A DNA stretch of 64,000 nt, taken from positions 77,797,090 through 77,861,089 of the forward strand of contig JAVGWX010000004.1 of NCBI GenBank assembly GCA_036924085.1, given 5' to 3'. Below, in pieces: positions 43,440-53,949 of the stretch. Within the stretch, counting starts at the first letter, position 1. Each line of letters opens with the position of its first letter. The notes under the pieces are model-generated. The model was not told where the DNA came from and ran no database searches. It saw nothing but the letters and a program-made list of their open reading frames with translations. The position numbers and the translations under genes are program-made. This stretch comes from Ariolimax columbianus (lineage: Eukaryota; Mollusca; Gastropoda; Stylommatophora; Arionidae).

Positions 43440-44125
43440 TGGGGAGGAAGACTAACGTCTGGTTAGTCTGGCAAAATATACTGGTCAGGCATGTTAGCCT
43501 GGGTCAGGCCTGTCAGTCTGGGTCAGGCAAAATATACTGGTCATGCATGTTAGTCTGGGTCAGGCAAAATATACTGGTCATGCATGTTAGTCTGGGTCAG
43601 GCAAAATATACTGGTCATGCATGTTAGTCTGGGTCAGGCAAAATATACTGGTCATGCATGTTAGTCTGGGTCAGGCAAAATATACTGGTCATGCATGTTA
43701 GTCTGGGTCAGGCAAAATATACTGGTCATGCATGTTAGTCTGGGTCAGGCAAAATATACTGGTCAGGCATGTTAGTCTGGGTCAGGCAAAATGTACTGGT
43801 CAAACATGTTAGTCTGGGTCAGGCAAAATATACTGGTCAAGACCCTCAGCTCGACTTCTCCGCAGTCCTCCTTGGAAACGGGCTGTTTTCATGGCAGCCT
43901 GGCTAACGAGGTGGGTGATGGACGTGATCCCCGTAGTAGTGAAAGAAATGCAGATGAAGCCAATCTGAACACAACCATCTGGAGGACCCTGGCCCACCCT
44001 CATCAGCTCGTTCGGGATGCGAAGAAAGTTAAACAATCCGCCACTAAACGTCCTTTTGCAGGATGCACACAAATAGTAATCCTACTCATTTGGGGCATTC
44101 ATCAACAACAACAACAACAACCAAG
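43440..44125 (+). mobile_element. Element C, most complete copy, with 37-bp array
   Basis: Array 43455-43840: about ten near-identical units with AAAATATACTGGTCATGCAT then GTTAGTCTGGGTCAGGC. Junction ATATACTGGTCAAGACCCTC. Body: CTTGGAAACGGGCTGTTTTC, CCTGGCTAACGAGGTGGGTG, TGATCCCCGTAGTAGTGAAA, CACCCTCATCAGCTCGTTCG, AATCCGCCACTAAACGTCCT. It ends GGGGCATTCATCAACAACAA then (CAA)n. A (CAA)n end is like a retroposon tail. No protein capacity is seen. Confidence 0.9.
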
Positions 44126-44525
44126 TATAAAGAACAGTAACCAAAGAAAAGTGGGAGTTTCAAATGAGGAAACTTGATAAATATTTAAGCCAATGGAAAC
44201 CTCAACGCTAGTTTATTTCTAAACGAGGGAAAGGCAACTACAGCAAACGACAAGTATATTTGAATATGCTTTTCGAGTCTCTCAACATAGACTTGTGTAC
44301 ACTTTATTTCTTGTCCATGAGGTTTGGGTTTAGAATCCTTCATAATGTTTCATTGTTGTTCTTTCTATCGGTGCCAAAATAAAAACCTGGAATGCATATT
44401 GTGTATTGACTACAAGAACAAGCGGCCTTTATTTCTGAGCTCTATTAACCCTGCTGGACCTCAACAGTGCGAAATATGGCTGCAAGTTAAAGTTGTCTCT
44501 ATAACTGACACTGCTCTCGGGGATG
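44126..44525. other. No recognisable feature
   Basis: Flank between element C and the next array. Nothing supported. Confidence 0.4.
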
Positions 44526-44527
44526 AA

Positions 44528-45135
44528 GCGTTGGGGACTTCATCGTACGTAGCCACAGGTTGTTTGTTAAGTGGGGTGGCCAGCTCCCTTCTTAACAGAC
44601 TTTCATTTTGGGGACCTCATCGTACGTAGCCACAGGTTGTTTGTTAAGTGGGGTGGCCAGCTCCCTTCTTTACAGACTTTCATTTTGGGGACTTCATCGT
44701 ACGTAGCCACAGGTTGTTTGTTAGGTGGGGTGGCCAGCTCCTTAACAGACTTTCATTTTGGGGACTTCATCGTACGTAGCCACAGGTTGTTTGTTAAGTG
44801 GGTTGGCCAGCTCCTTAAGAGACTTTCATTTTGGGGACTTCATCGTACGTAGTCACAGGTTGTTTGTTAGGTGGGGTGGCCAGCTCCCTTCTTTACAGAC
44901 TTTCATTTTGGGGACTTCATCGTACGTAGCCACAGGTTGTTTGTTAGGTGGGGTGGCCAGCTCCTTAACAGACTTTCATTTTGGGGACTTCATCGTACGT
45001 AGCCACAGGTTGTTTGTTAGGTGGGGTGGCCAGCTCCCTTCTTTACAGACTTTCATTTTGGGGACTTCATCGTACGTAGCCACAGGTTGTTTGTTAGGTG
45101 GGGTGGCCAGCTCCTTAACAGACTTTCATTCTTTA
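44528..45135. repeat. 73/77-bp two-length minisatellite
   Basis: Units with GGGGACTTCATCGTACGTAG, CCACAGGTTGTTTGTTAGGT and TTTCATTTT. Two lengths occur, 77 bp (CTCCCTTCTTTACAGAC) and 73 bp (CTCCTTAACAGAC). Spacings in order are about 77, 77, 73, 73, 77, 73, 77. Open frames across it are by-products. Confidence 0.93.
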
Positions 45136-45299
45136 ACAGTAAGAGCCAGGTACCTATTTAAACGTTATTATTTTACTGTCACGGATAATAAGGCTAGTAG
45201 AACACGCAATGAGCCTCCAAATAGATTATAATTAACACAGCAGTCGGACGACCTCTGGAAACGACTTTTCATTCGGTCAATCCCTTCACTATCGAAGCA

Positions 45300-45520
45300 T
45301 CATGGATCACAAATCAACCTTCAAGCTGCTTTCAATCAACGTCGAAGGATTGTCAACACACGACCCAAACCAACTGATGACCTGCCCAAACCTTCTGGAA
45401 ACATGCAATATGGATGACGTCTTGAAGCAATCCACGTGGCTGAACACTGGACACATGATGTCTGGCGCTGTGCCCAGGACAGGGAAAGTAAGTAAGTACG
45501 GTCAGTCAAAGTTAACTGCC
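45300..45520 (+). mobile_element. Internally deleted LINE (endonuclease start joined to RT end)
   Basis: The open frame from 45302 begins DHKSTFKLLSINVEGLSTHD, resembling the start of an APE-type endonuclease domain. After ~20 codons it becomes TCPNLLETCNMDDVLKQST, WLNTGHMMSG, which matches the RT C-terminal tail at 20.1-20.3 kb (TEHLYTCNMDHML..VEHWKHDV). Nearly the whole element between the two ends is missing, giving a ~220-bp non-autonomous derivative with both LINE ends. Confidence 0.65.
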
Positions 45521-45589
45521 CATCGGAAGCGATGATGGCTGTTTTTGTATTGACGATGTAACGTGCTCTGCATTTGGATTATAGTGAGG

Positions 45590-45938
45590 AAGGGACCCAG
45601 GGTCTCGAGGTAAGGTGTCCGCCTTCGGTACTGGAGGTCGCGGGTCCAAATAACTGTGGAGACCGGGATTTTATCACGTGGCCCGCAAATTAAAAATCCA
45701 TTGGCAGTTGGAAACCGGAAAGGGTAGGCTCAAGGGCCGCTTCTCGGAAAAAACTCGAGTTAAAAATCTACTCAAATTATTCTAGGGATTCTTGCTGCAC
45801 ATAGAATATGTCGCAAAAGTGGGACTGTGTGCCTATAATATCAGGTCTTGGTTAGCGGTCTTATGTGACTAGCGGAACGGCATAGATGACGCCTGACAGG
45901 CTGCGGGCCTAACTTGCTCTAATTTACCCTTCCACCAC
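45590..45938 (+). mobile_element. tRNA-derived SINE type I
   Basis: Head CAGGGTCTCGAGGTAAGGTG and CTGGAGGTCGCGGGTCCAAA (B box decayed from GGTTCGAATC), body TTTTATCACGTGGCCC, TTGGCAGTTGGAAACCGGAA, and CATAGATGACGCCTGACAGG then CTGCGGGCCTAACTTGCTCT, shared with the 1.45-kb copy. Single A-box segment. Confidence 0.78.
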
Positions 45939-46084
45939 CACCAGTCCCAAAAAGGCGTTCGTATATTCCAGGGTTAGTAACAGATACTGTGATTGACCTG
46001 GTAAGTGACCAACCGAATTCAGCCTGGCAAAAAATACAAAACAAAGGAGGTCACACCTCCCAACGATGTCAAAAGACAGAACTG

Positions 46085-46402
<318 letters not shown>

Positions 46403-46699
46403 CCGTCCTCCCCTCGACCGACCGTCGGTCGAGGGTCAAGCATAGGTCTGATAGTGTTATTTCCGCTGCTTCACGTTTCAATGTTTGCCCATCCCAAAGA
46501 ATCTGCCCACAGCTCTGTATTCAGCTGGCTGAGATCCGGAAGCCGGGAGTGGTAGTCAGAGATTCATTGCAGTTTGAACAACGTTTCTCAAAGGCTGATC
46601 CGAGGAACACTGCTAGTTCATGACCTTGCATCAGGTTGCCCACAACAGTCCAACAGGTGATCAATGGTTCTCAAATTGGCGGCCTGTGAGGGGAGTAGA

Positions 46700-46962
46700 C
46701 TAACGTCCGGTCAGGCAAAACATACTGATCAGACTATGTTTGTCAGGGTCAGGTGAAATATGTTGATCAAGACCGTATCTCACTCTCAAGTAGTTCTCCG
46801 TGGAAACGGGATATTTCATGACGGTCTGGTTGACGAGGTGGAGATCGGTTCTGTGACCCCCCTAGAAGTATTATTGAGGAGCATAGCATTGCACTACAGC
46901 CAGGCGAATCCCGGCACACCTTATCGAGTACGCTTCGGGATGTGAAGAGAGTCACTGTAACA
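46700..46962 (+). mobile_element. Element C with two array units
   Basis: GTCAGGCAAAACATACTGAT, then GTCAGGTGAAATATGTTGAT then CAAGACCGTATCTCACTCTC, then body GTGGAAACGGGATATTTCAT and GGTCTGGTTGACGAGGTGG, truncated near GGATGTGAAGAGAGT. The second unit plus junction is nearly the unit of the 12-kb satellite. Confidence 0.85.
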
Positions 46963-47074
46963 CGTCAACAAAGAGAGTCATCAAGAGTACATAACTTGAG
47001 CATGTATGTCATTAGCAGCAGAACACCAGGTCTGTACTCCATGAACAGGTGGTTAATGAATACCCAAAATATAG

Positions 47075-47320
47075 TTCGTGACCGTCCAAAATGTGGTCTG
47101 TGGCCGTCCAACATGTGGTCTGTGGCCGTCCAACATGTGGTCTGAGGCCGTCCAACATGTGGTGGTCTATGGCCGTCCAACATGTGGTCTGTGGCCGTCC
47201 AACATGTGGTCTGAGGCCGTCCAACATTTGGTCCGTTACCGTCCAACGTGTGGTCTGTGGCCGTCCAACATGTGATGAGTACCGTCCAACACATGGTTTG
47301 TCACCATCCAACATATGGTC
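47075..47320. repeat. 22-bp minisatellite
   Basis: About ten units such as CATGTGGTCTGTGGCCGTCC then AA, with a 25-bp variant (extra GTG near 47163). Confidence 0.92.
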
Positions 47321-47324
47321 TATG

Positions 47325-47395
47325 ATTTGATCTTCCATGAAGTGGTCAGGGTGAGTGTATTGGCTGTCCATGAAGTAGTCCATGAGCAGAGTCAA
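47325..47395. repeat. Two units of the 33-bp repeat also found at 57.7 kb
   Basis: CATGAAGTGGTCAGGGTGAG then TGTATTGGCTGTCCATGAAG match the 33-bp unit of the 57.74-58.2 kb array (CATGAAGTGGTCCACGTGAG then TGTGTTGACCGTC). On the minus strand both read D-x-F-M-D-S/G-Q-x-T-H. Confidence 0.75.
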
Positions 47396-47399
47396 ACTG

Positions 47400-47932
47400 A
47401 TACCAAAGAAAATCTACAAATCAAATGGAACGCCCAAACCCAAAATCAACATCAAGGGGCTAAAAGAGCAGGAGAAGAAAAAGGTATTCGAGCAAGAATT
47501 TGATAGTTTTTGTCCATCACAAGTGATGAAGACCACTCTCTTTGTTTAGCCGTGTGGACAGTCGTATCTCTTGCTGTGTCCGTTGAAATGGGTGACTTGC
47601 GCGGAGATTTGGATTAAAGTGAGGAAGAAACTGCGCCTTTTGTCAACCTCACTCACAGAGCCTAAGCTACCTTTTGCCAGTGGCAAGACATTCATCGAGA
47701 CGACTGGAGATAGCATAGGATGCAGATTTTGCCTCAGGGTTACCACCGAAGCCTTTCCGTAAACATGTAACCCGCAGGGTAGAAAGGTGGGATGGCATCT
47801 AACGCAGTTTGTCGTGCCCTTTCGATAACCACAAGAGGTCGTAAGGACAACACTCAGCGTGTGAGTGAGTCTGGCATCTCTCCCCAACTGTATTCAGCTC
47901 ATCATAGTAGTATCTAAAGAATTTAGCAGGCT
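47400..47932. other. No recognisable feature
   Basis: A 113-codon minus open frame (47546-47887) has no recognised domain. It could be an unknown repeat. Not called. Confidence 0.4.
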
Positions 47933-47935
47933 ATG

Positions 47936-50150
47936 AAAGGGCAGAGGGCGAAGTCTCCATAAACAACACGTGGAACACTCTCACATCAAATATTGACGAC
48001 TGTGCAGTCTCCGCTTCTGGCGTCAGAAAATCATCCAAAGAAAGACTTGATGGAATCAAATGCAGCAACCCTTACCCGCTTACTGAAAAAAATAGAAAGG
48101 CGCTACTGGACTTCAAACAAAAACTCTCTCAAAGTACTAGAGAAAATCTTAGAAGCGCAAAATCAGCAGTGCAGCGAGAATGTAGGCGGTGTGCAAATGA
48201 AAACTGGTCCCACTTCTGCCAAGAAATACAAAACGCAGCCGACATGGGCAACACTAAGAAAATGTATGCTGGCGTAAAAATTGCCTTCGGTCCGCGCATA
48301 ACAAAAATTGCCCCACTAAAAATCAAAGAAGGCAGGCCCTTCACAGATAAGAGTGAGCAACTGGAAAGGTGGGTAGAATACTACTCTGATCTTTATTCCA
48401 CAGAGAAACAGGCAGATCCTGCAATGAGCCAGATAACGCCAAAACTTATTCAAATTTCAGAACTAGATGACGAACCTACGGTGATGGAACTTTCCGAGGC
48501 TTTACCTAGACTGTCTAGTGGTAAAGCACCAGGCATTGATAACATCCCCGCAGAGGTCCAAAATGAGAACATTGAAGTTATTTTGCCTCGCCCTCATGAT
48601 CTACTCATTCGCCGTTGAAGGGAAGGGGAAATCCCCCAAGATATGCGGGAGGCAAAGATAGTGTCGCTATACAAGAATAAAAGTGACAAGGGGGACTACA
48701 ATAACTTCAGAGACATCTCCATTCTGAATACCGCAGGTAAAGCTTTTTGCACGTGTAATCCTAAAGAGGTTGCAGAGACTCGCAGAACATGTACTGCCTG
48801 AGTCGTAATGGGATTTCAGAACCGAACGTTCAACAACCGACATGATCTTCCCACTTCGACAGCTCCAGGGAAAATGCAGAGAGCAGAGTAGGCCTTCCTG
48901 CATTGTGTTTGTAGATCTCACAAAGGCATTTGACTCAGCAGACGAGGACTCTAGCAAATTCTGGAGCGGATAGGCTGCCCTCCAAGGTTACTCCGCCTGA
49001 TCATTTCCGTCCATGAGGGCGTGCGTGCGAGCGTGCAGGTGGAAGGCGTAACAACCAGGGGTGTGTCCTTGCCCCCACATTATTTGCTATTATATTTGCT
49101 GTCCTGGAAAAAGCTATCGAAAATGCTCCTGGAGATTACATTAGCACTGGAGATTACATTAGAACCAGATCTGATGGTTCTCTCTACAACCTAGCCAGAC
49201 TAAGAGCAAAGATAAAAACAACGGAAGTCCTACTCAGAGACCTTCTTTTCGCTGACGATGCTGCCCTTGTGGCTCACGATGAGGCCACTTTGCAATCTTG
49301 ACAGTTTAGCCAGGGCATGCGATTTGTTCTCCCTGTCAATAAGCGTCTCAAAGACGGTGGTCCTGGTGTCAGGTACCGTCAATCCAGCAAACATCACTCT
49401 CAATGGCAATCTCCTAGCATCAACCAAAGGTTTAACTTTACAAGCTCCCTCTCTCTAGACGAGGAAATAAATATAAGAATTGGAGGAGCAGCGACTACTT
49501 TTGGCGGCCTTTTCAAGAGAACATGGAGAAATATTAAACTGACCTTACAGACAAAAATGCAGATATATCGGGCCTCTGTTCTCAGCGCCTGCTGTACGCA
49601 TCAGAGACATGCACGACATACTATAGGAACGATAGGCAGCTAAACACTTTGACCTCCGCTGCCTGCGGACAATTATGAACATCAGGTGGCAGGACAAGAC
49701 AACAAACACAGAATTACTGCAACGCACGCAACTTTCTTCTGCTATAGGACTGTTATGTGCTAGAAGACTGGCTTGGCTGGGGAAAGTGAGTAGAATGGAC
49801 AATGGGCACATTGCAGAACAGGAGTTATATGTGAACTGTCAGAAAGGAGGAGACTTCCATGCAGACCCCTGCACATATATAAAGATGTTTGCCAATGACA
49901 GACTGTTCCAGCGACCACAAGGCACCAATGACAGACTGTTCCAGCGACCACAAGGCACCAATGACAGACTGTTCCAGCGACCACAAGGCACAAATGACAG
50001 ACTGTTCCAGCGACCACAAGGCATCAATGACAGACTGTTCCAGCGACCACAAGGCATCAATGACAGACTGTTCCAGCGACCATAATGCTTGGGTAAAATC
50101 AGCCGCAGAGCGAACCACATGGAAGACATCACTCTGAAATGGCATAACGA
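47936..50150 (+). pseudogene. Long degenerate LINE reverse transcriptase
   Basis: The first ~227 codons are open (47936-48618): linker ..NRKALLDFKQKLSQ, RRCANENWSHFCQEIQNAAD, EGRPFTDKSEQLERWVEYYS, and LPRLSSGKAPGIDNIPAEVQ, the standard entry to the RT fingers. After a stop: AKIVSLYKNKSDKGDYNNFR, CIVFVDLTKAFDSADE (RT motif A), PPRLLRLIISVHEGV, LLRDLLFADDAALVAHDEA (motif C, FADD intact), IGGAATTFGGLFKRTW, and ARRLAWLGKVSRMDNGHIAE. The C-terminus is stretched by a 33-bp array (49890-50085), then reads NAWVKSAAERTTWKTSL, a stop, and NGITTFEATRRERLEATQ, where it enters the 24-bp array. The endonuclease domain is missing. Several stops and frameshifts make it inactive. Confidence 0.9.
49885..50087 (+). 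repeat. 33-bp in-frame array inside the RT C-terminus
   Basis: Six units of 33 bp containing AATGACAGACTGTTCCAGCG then ACCACAAGGCACC. In the frame that continues into the RT end, each encodes MTDCSSDHKAP. The last unit becomes CSSDHNAWVKSAAERTTW, which fits the K-R-D-x-x-x-C-x-x-D..W..S..R..W pattern of RT tails. The repeat is thus an amplification of 11 RT codons. Confidence 0.9.
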
Positions 50151-50154
50151 CATT

Positions 50155-53100
50155 TGAAGCTACTCGGAGAGAGAGACTCGAAGCTACTCAGATAGAGACT
50201 TAAAGCTACTCGGAGAGAACGACGAAGCTACTCGAAGAGAGAGACTTGAAGCTATTCGGAGAGAGAGACTTGAAGCTACTCGGAGAGAGAGACTTGAAGC
50301 TACTCGGAGAGAGAGACTTGAAGCTACTCGTAGAGAGAGACACTTGAAGCTACTCGGAGAGAGAGACTTGGAGCTACTCGGAGAGAGAGACTTTAAGCTA
50401 CTCGGAGAGAGAGACTTGAAGCTACTCAGAAAGAGACTTGAAGCTACTCAGAGAGAGACTTGAAGCTACTCGGAGAGAGAGAGGAAGCTACTCGGAGAGA
50501 GAGACTTCAAGCTACTCGGAGAGAGAGACTTCAAGCTACTCGGAGAGAGAGACAAAGCTACTCGGAGAGAGAGAGACTTGAAGCTACTTGGACAGAGAGA
50601 CTTCAAGCTACTCGGAGAGAGAGACTTGAAGCTACTTGTAAACAGAGACACTTGAAGCTACTCAGAGATAGAGAGAGATTTTAAGCTACTCGGAGAGAGA
50701 GAGAGACTTGAAGCTACTCAGAGAGACTTGAAGCTACTGAGAGAGAGACTTGAAGCTGCTCGGAGAGAGAGACTTGAAGCTACTCGGAAAGATAGACTCG
50801 AAGCTACTCAGAGAGAAAGACTTGAAGCTACTCGAAGAGAGAGACTCGAAGCTACTGGGAGAGAGAGATTTTAAGCTACTCGGAGAGAGAGAGAGACTTC
50901 TAGTTACTCGGAGAGAAAGACTTGAAGCTAATCGGAGAGACAGAGAGAGACTTGAAGCTACTTGGAGAGAGAGACTTGAAGCTACTCGGAAAGATAGACT
51001 CGAAGCTACTCAGAGAGAAAGACTTGAAGCTACTCAAAGAGAGAGACTCGAAGCTACTGGGAGAGAGAGACGAAGCTACTTAGAGAGAGAGACTTGGAAC
51101 TACTCCGAGAGAAAGACTTGAAGCTACTCGGAGAGAGAGACTTGAAGCTACTCAGAGAGAGAGACTTCAAGCTACTCAAAGAGAGACGAAGCTACTCGGA
51201 CAGAGAGAGATTTCAAGCTACTCGGAGAGAGAGACTTGAAGCTACTCAGAGAGAGAGACTTCAAGCTACTCGAAGAGTGAGACTTCAAGCTACTCAGAGA
51301 GAGAGACTTGAAGCTACTCGGAGAGAGAGACTTGAAGCTACTCAGAGAGACAGAGACGTGAAGCTGCTCGGAGAGAGAGAGAGAGAGACTTGAAGCTACT
51401 CGGAGAGAGAGACTTCAAGCTACTCGAAGAGAGAGACCTCAAGCTATTCGGAGAGAGAGACTTTAAGCTACTCGGAGAGAGAGAGAGACTAGAAGCTACT
51501 CAGAGAGAGAGACTTGAAGCTACTCGGAGAGAGAGAGACGAAGCTACTCGGAGAGTAGCTTCAAGCTACTGGTAAAGAGACTTGAAGCTACTCAGAGAGT
51601 ACTTAAAGCTACTCGGAAAGAGAGACTAGAAGCTACTCCAAGAGCGAGACTCAAAGCTACTCAGAGAGAGAGAGAGACTCGAAGCTACCCGGAGAGAAAG
51701 ACTTGAAGCTACTCGGAGAGAAAGACTTGAAGCTACTCGAAGAGTGAGACTTGAAGCTACTCGGAAAGAGAGACGAAGCTACTTGGAGAAAGAGACTTGA
51801 AGCTACTCAGAGAGAAAGACTTGAAGCTACTCGGAGAGAGACTTGAAGCTACTCGGAGAGAGAGACTTGAAGCTACTCGGAGAGAGACTTGAAGCTACTC
51901 GGAGAGAGAGACTTGAAGCCACTCGGAGAGAGAGACTTGAAGCTACTCGGAGAGAGAGACTTGAAGCTACTTGTAGACAGAGAACTTGAAGCTACTCAGA
52001 GATAGAGAGAGATTTTAAGCTACTCGGAGAGAGAGAGACTTGAAGCTGCTCGGAGAGAGAGACTTGAAGCTACTCGGAGAGAAAGACTTGAAGCTACTCG
52101 GAGAGAGAGAAAGAGACTTGAAGCTACTTGGAGAGAGAGAGAGCGAGACCTCAAGCTACTGGTAGAGAAAGACTTGAAGCTACTCGGAGAGAGAGAGAGA
52201 GACTTGAAGCTACCCGGAGAGAAAGACTTGAAGCTACTCGGAGAGAAAGACTTGAAGCTACTCGGAGAGAGAGACTTGAAGCTACTCGGAGAGAGAGACT
52301 TCAAGCTACTCAGAGAGACTTCAAGCTACTCAGAGAGAGAGACATGAAGCTATTCAGAGAGAGAGAGAGAGAGAGAGACTTGAAGCTACTCAGAGAGAGA
52401 CCAAGCTACTCGGAGAGAGACGAAGCTACTCGGACAGAGAGAGATTTTAAGCTACTCGGAGAGAGAGACTTGAAGCTACTCGGAGAGAGAGAGAGACTTG
52501 AAGCTACTCAGAGAGAGAGACTTCAAGCTACTCGGAGAGAGAAACTTGAAGCTACTCGGAGAGAGAGACTTGAAGCTACTCGGAGAGAGAGACTTGAAGC
52601 TACTCAGAGACAGGTGAAACTACTCAGAGAGAGAGAGAGACTTGAAGCTACTCGGAGAGAGAGACTTCAAGCTACTCGAAGAGAGAGACCTCAAGCTACT
52701 CGGAGAGAGAGACTTGAAGCTACTCGGAGAGAGAGAGAGACTTCAAGCTACTCGGAGAGAGAGAGACTTGAAGCTACTCAGAGAGAGAGAGACTTGAAGC
52801 TACTCGGAGAAAGAGAGACTTGAAGCTACTCGGGGAGAGAGACTTCAAGCTACTGGTAGAGAGACTTGAAGCTACTCAGAGAGTACTTGAAGCTACTCGG
52901 AAAGAGAGACTAGAAGCTACTCCAAGAGCGAGACTCAAAGCTACTCAGAGAGAAAGACTTGAAGCTACTCGGAGAGAGATTTTAAGCTACTCGGAGAGAG
53001 AGAGAGAGACTTGAAGCTACTGAGAGAGAGATTTGAAGCTGCTCGGAGAGAGAGACTTGAAGCTACTTGGAGAGAGAGACTTGAAACTACTTGGAGAGAG

Positions 53101-53917
53101 AGACTTGAAACTACTTGGAGAGAGAGACTTGAAACTACTTGGAGAGAGAGACTTGAAACTACTTGGAGAGAGAGACTTGAAACTACTCGGAGAGAGAGAG
53201 AAAGACTTGAAACTACTCGGAGAGAGAGAGACTTGAAGCTACTTGGAGAGAGAGAGACTTGAAGCTACTCGGAAAGAGAGACTCGAAGCTACTCAGAGAG
53301 AGAGACTCGAAGCTACTCAGAGAGAGATTTTAAGCTACTCGGAGAGAGAGAAAGAGACTTGAAGCTACTCGGAGAGAGAGAGAGAGAGAGACTTGAAGCT
53401 ACTGAGAGAGAGATTTGAAGCTGCTCGGAGAGAGAGACTTGAAGCTACTCGGAGAGAAAGACTTGAAGCTACTCGGAGAGAGAGAAAGAGACTTGAAGCT
53501 ACTCGGAGAGAGAGAGAGAGAGAGACCTCAAGCTACTGGGAGAGAAAGACTTGAAGCTACTCAGAGAGAGAGAGAGAGAGACTTCAAGCTACTCAGAGAG
53601 AAAGACTTGAAGCTACTCAGAGAGAGAGAGACTTGAAGCTACTCGGAGAGTAAGACTTGAAGCTTCTCGGAGAGAGAGAGAAAGACTTGAAGCTACTCGG
53701 AGAGAGAGAGACTTGAAGCTACTTGGAGAGAGAGACTTGAAGCTACTCGGAAAGAGAGACTCGAAGCTACTCAGAGAGAGAGACTTGAAGCTACTCGGAG
53801 AGAGAGACTTGAAGCTACTGGAGAGAGAGACTTGAAGCTACTGGAGAGAGAGACTTGAAGCTACTCGGAGAGAGAGAGAGAGAGACCTCAAGCTACTGGG
53901 AGAGAAAGACTTGAAGC

Positions 53918-53949
<32 letters not shown>

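Noticed and set aside
47075..47320. GRPQTTCW on the minus strand as an RT GRPRTTW-derived array
   Set aside because: The similarity is short and no adjacent RT sequence joins the array, so I do not extend the RT-seeding claim to it.
47546..47887. 113-codon minus-strand frame as a host gene
   Set aside because: No domain, no splice or codon evidence, and surroundings are repeats.
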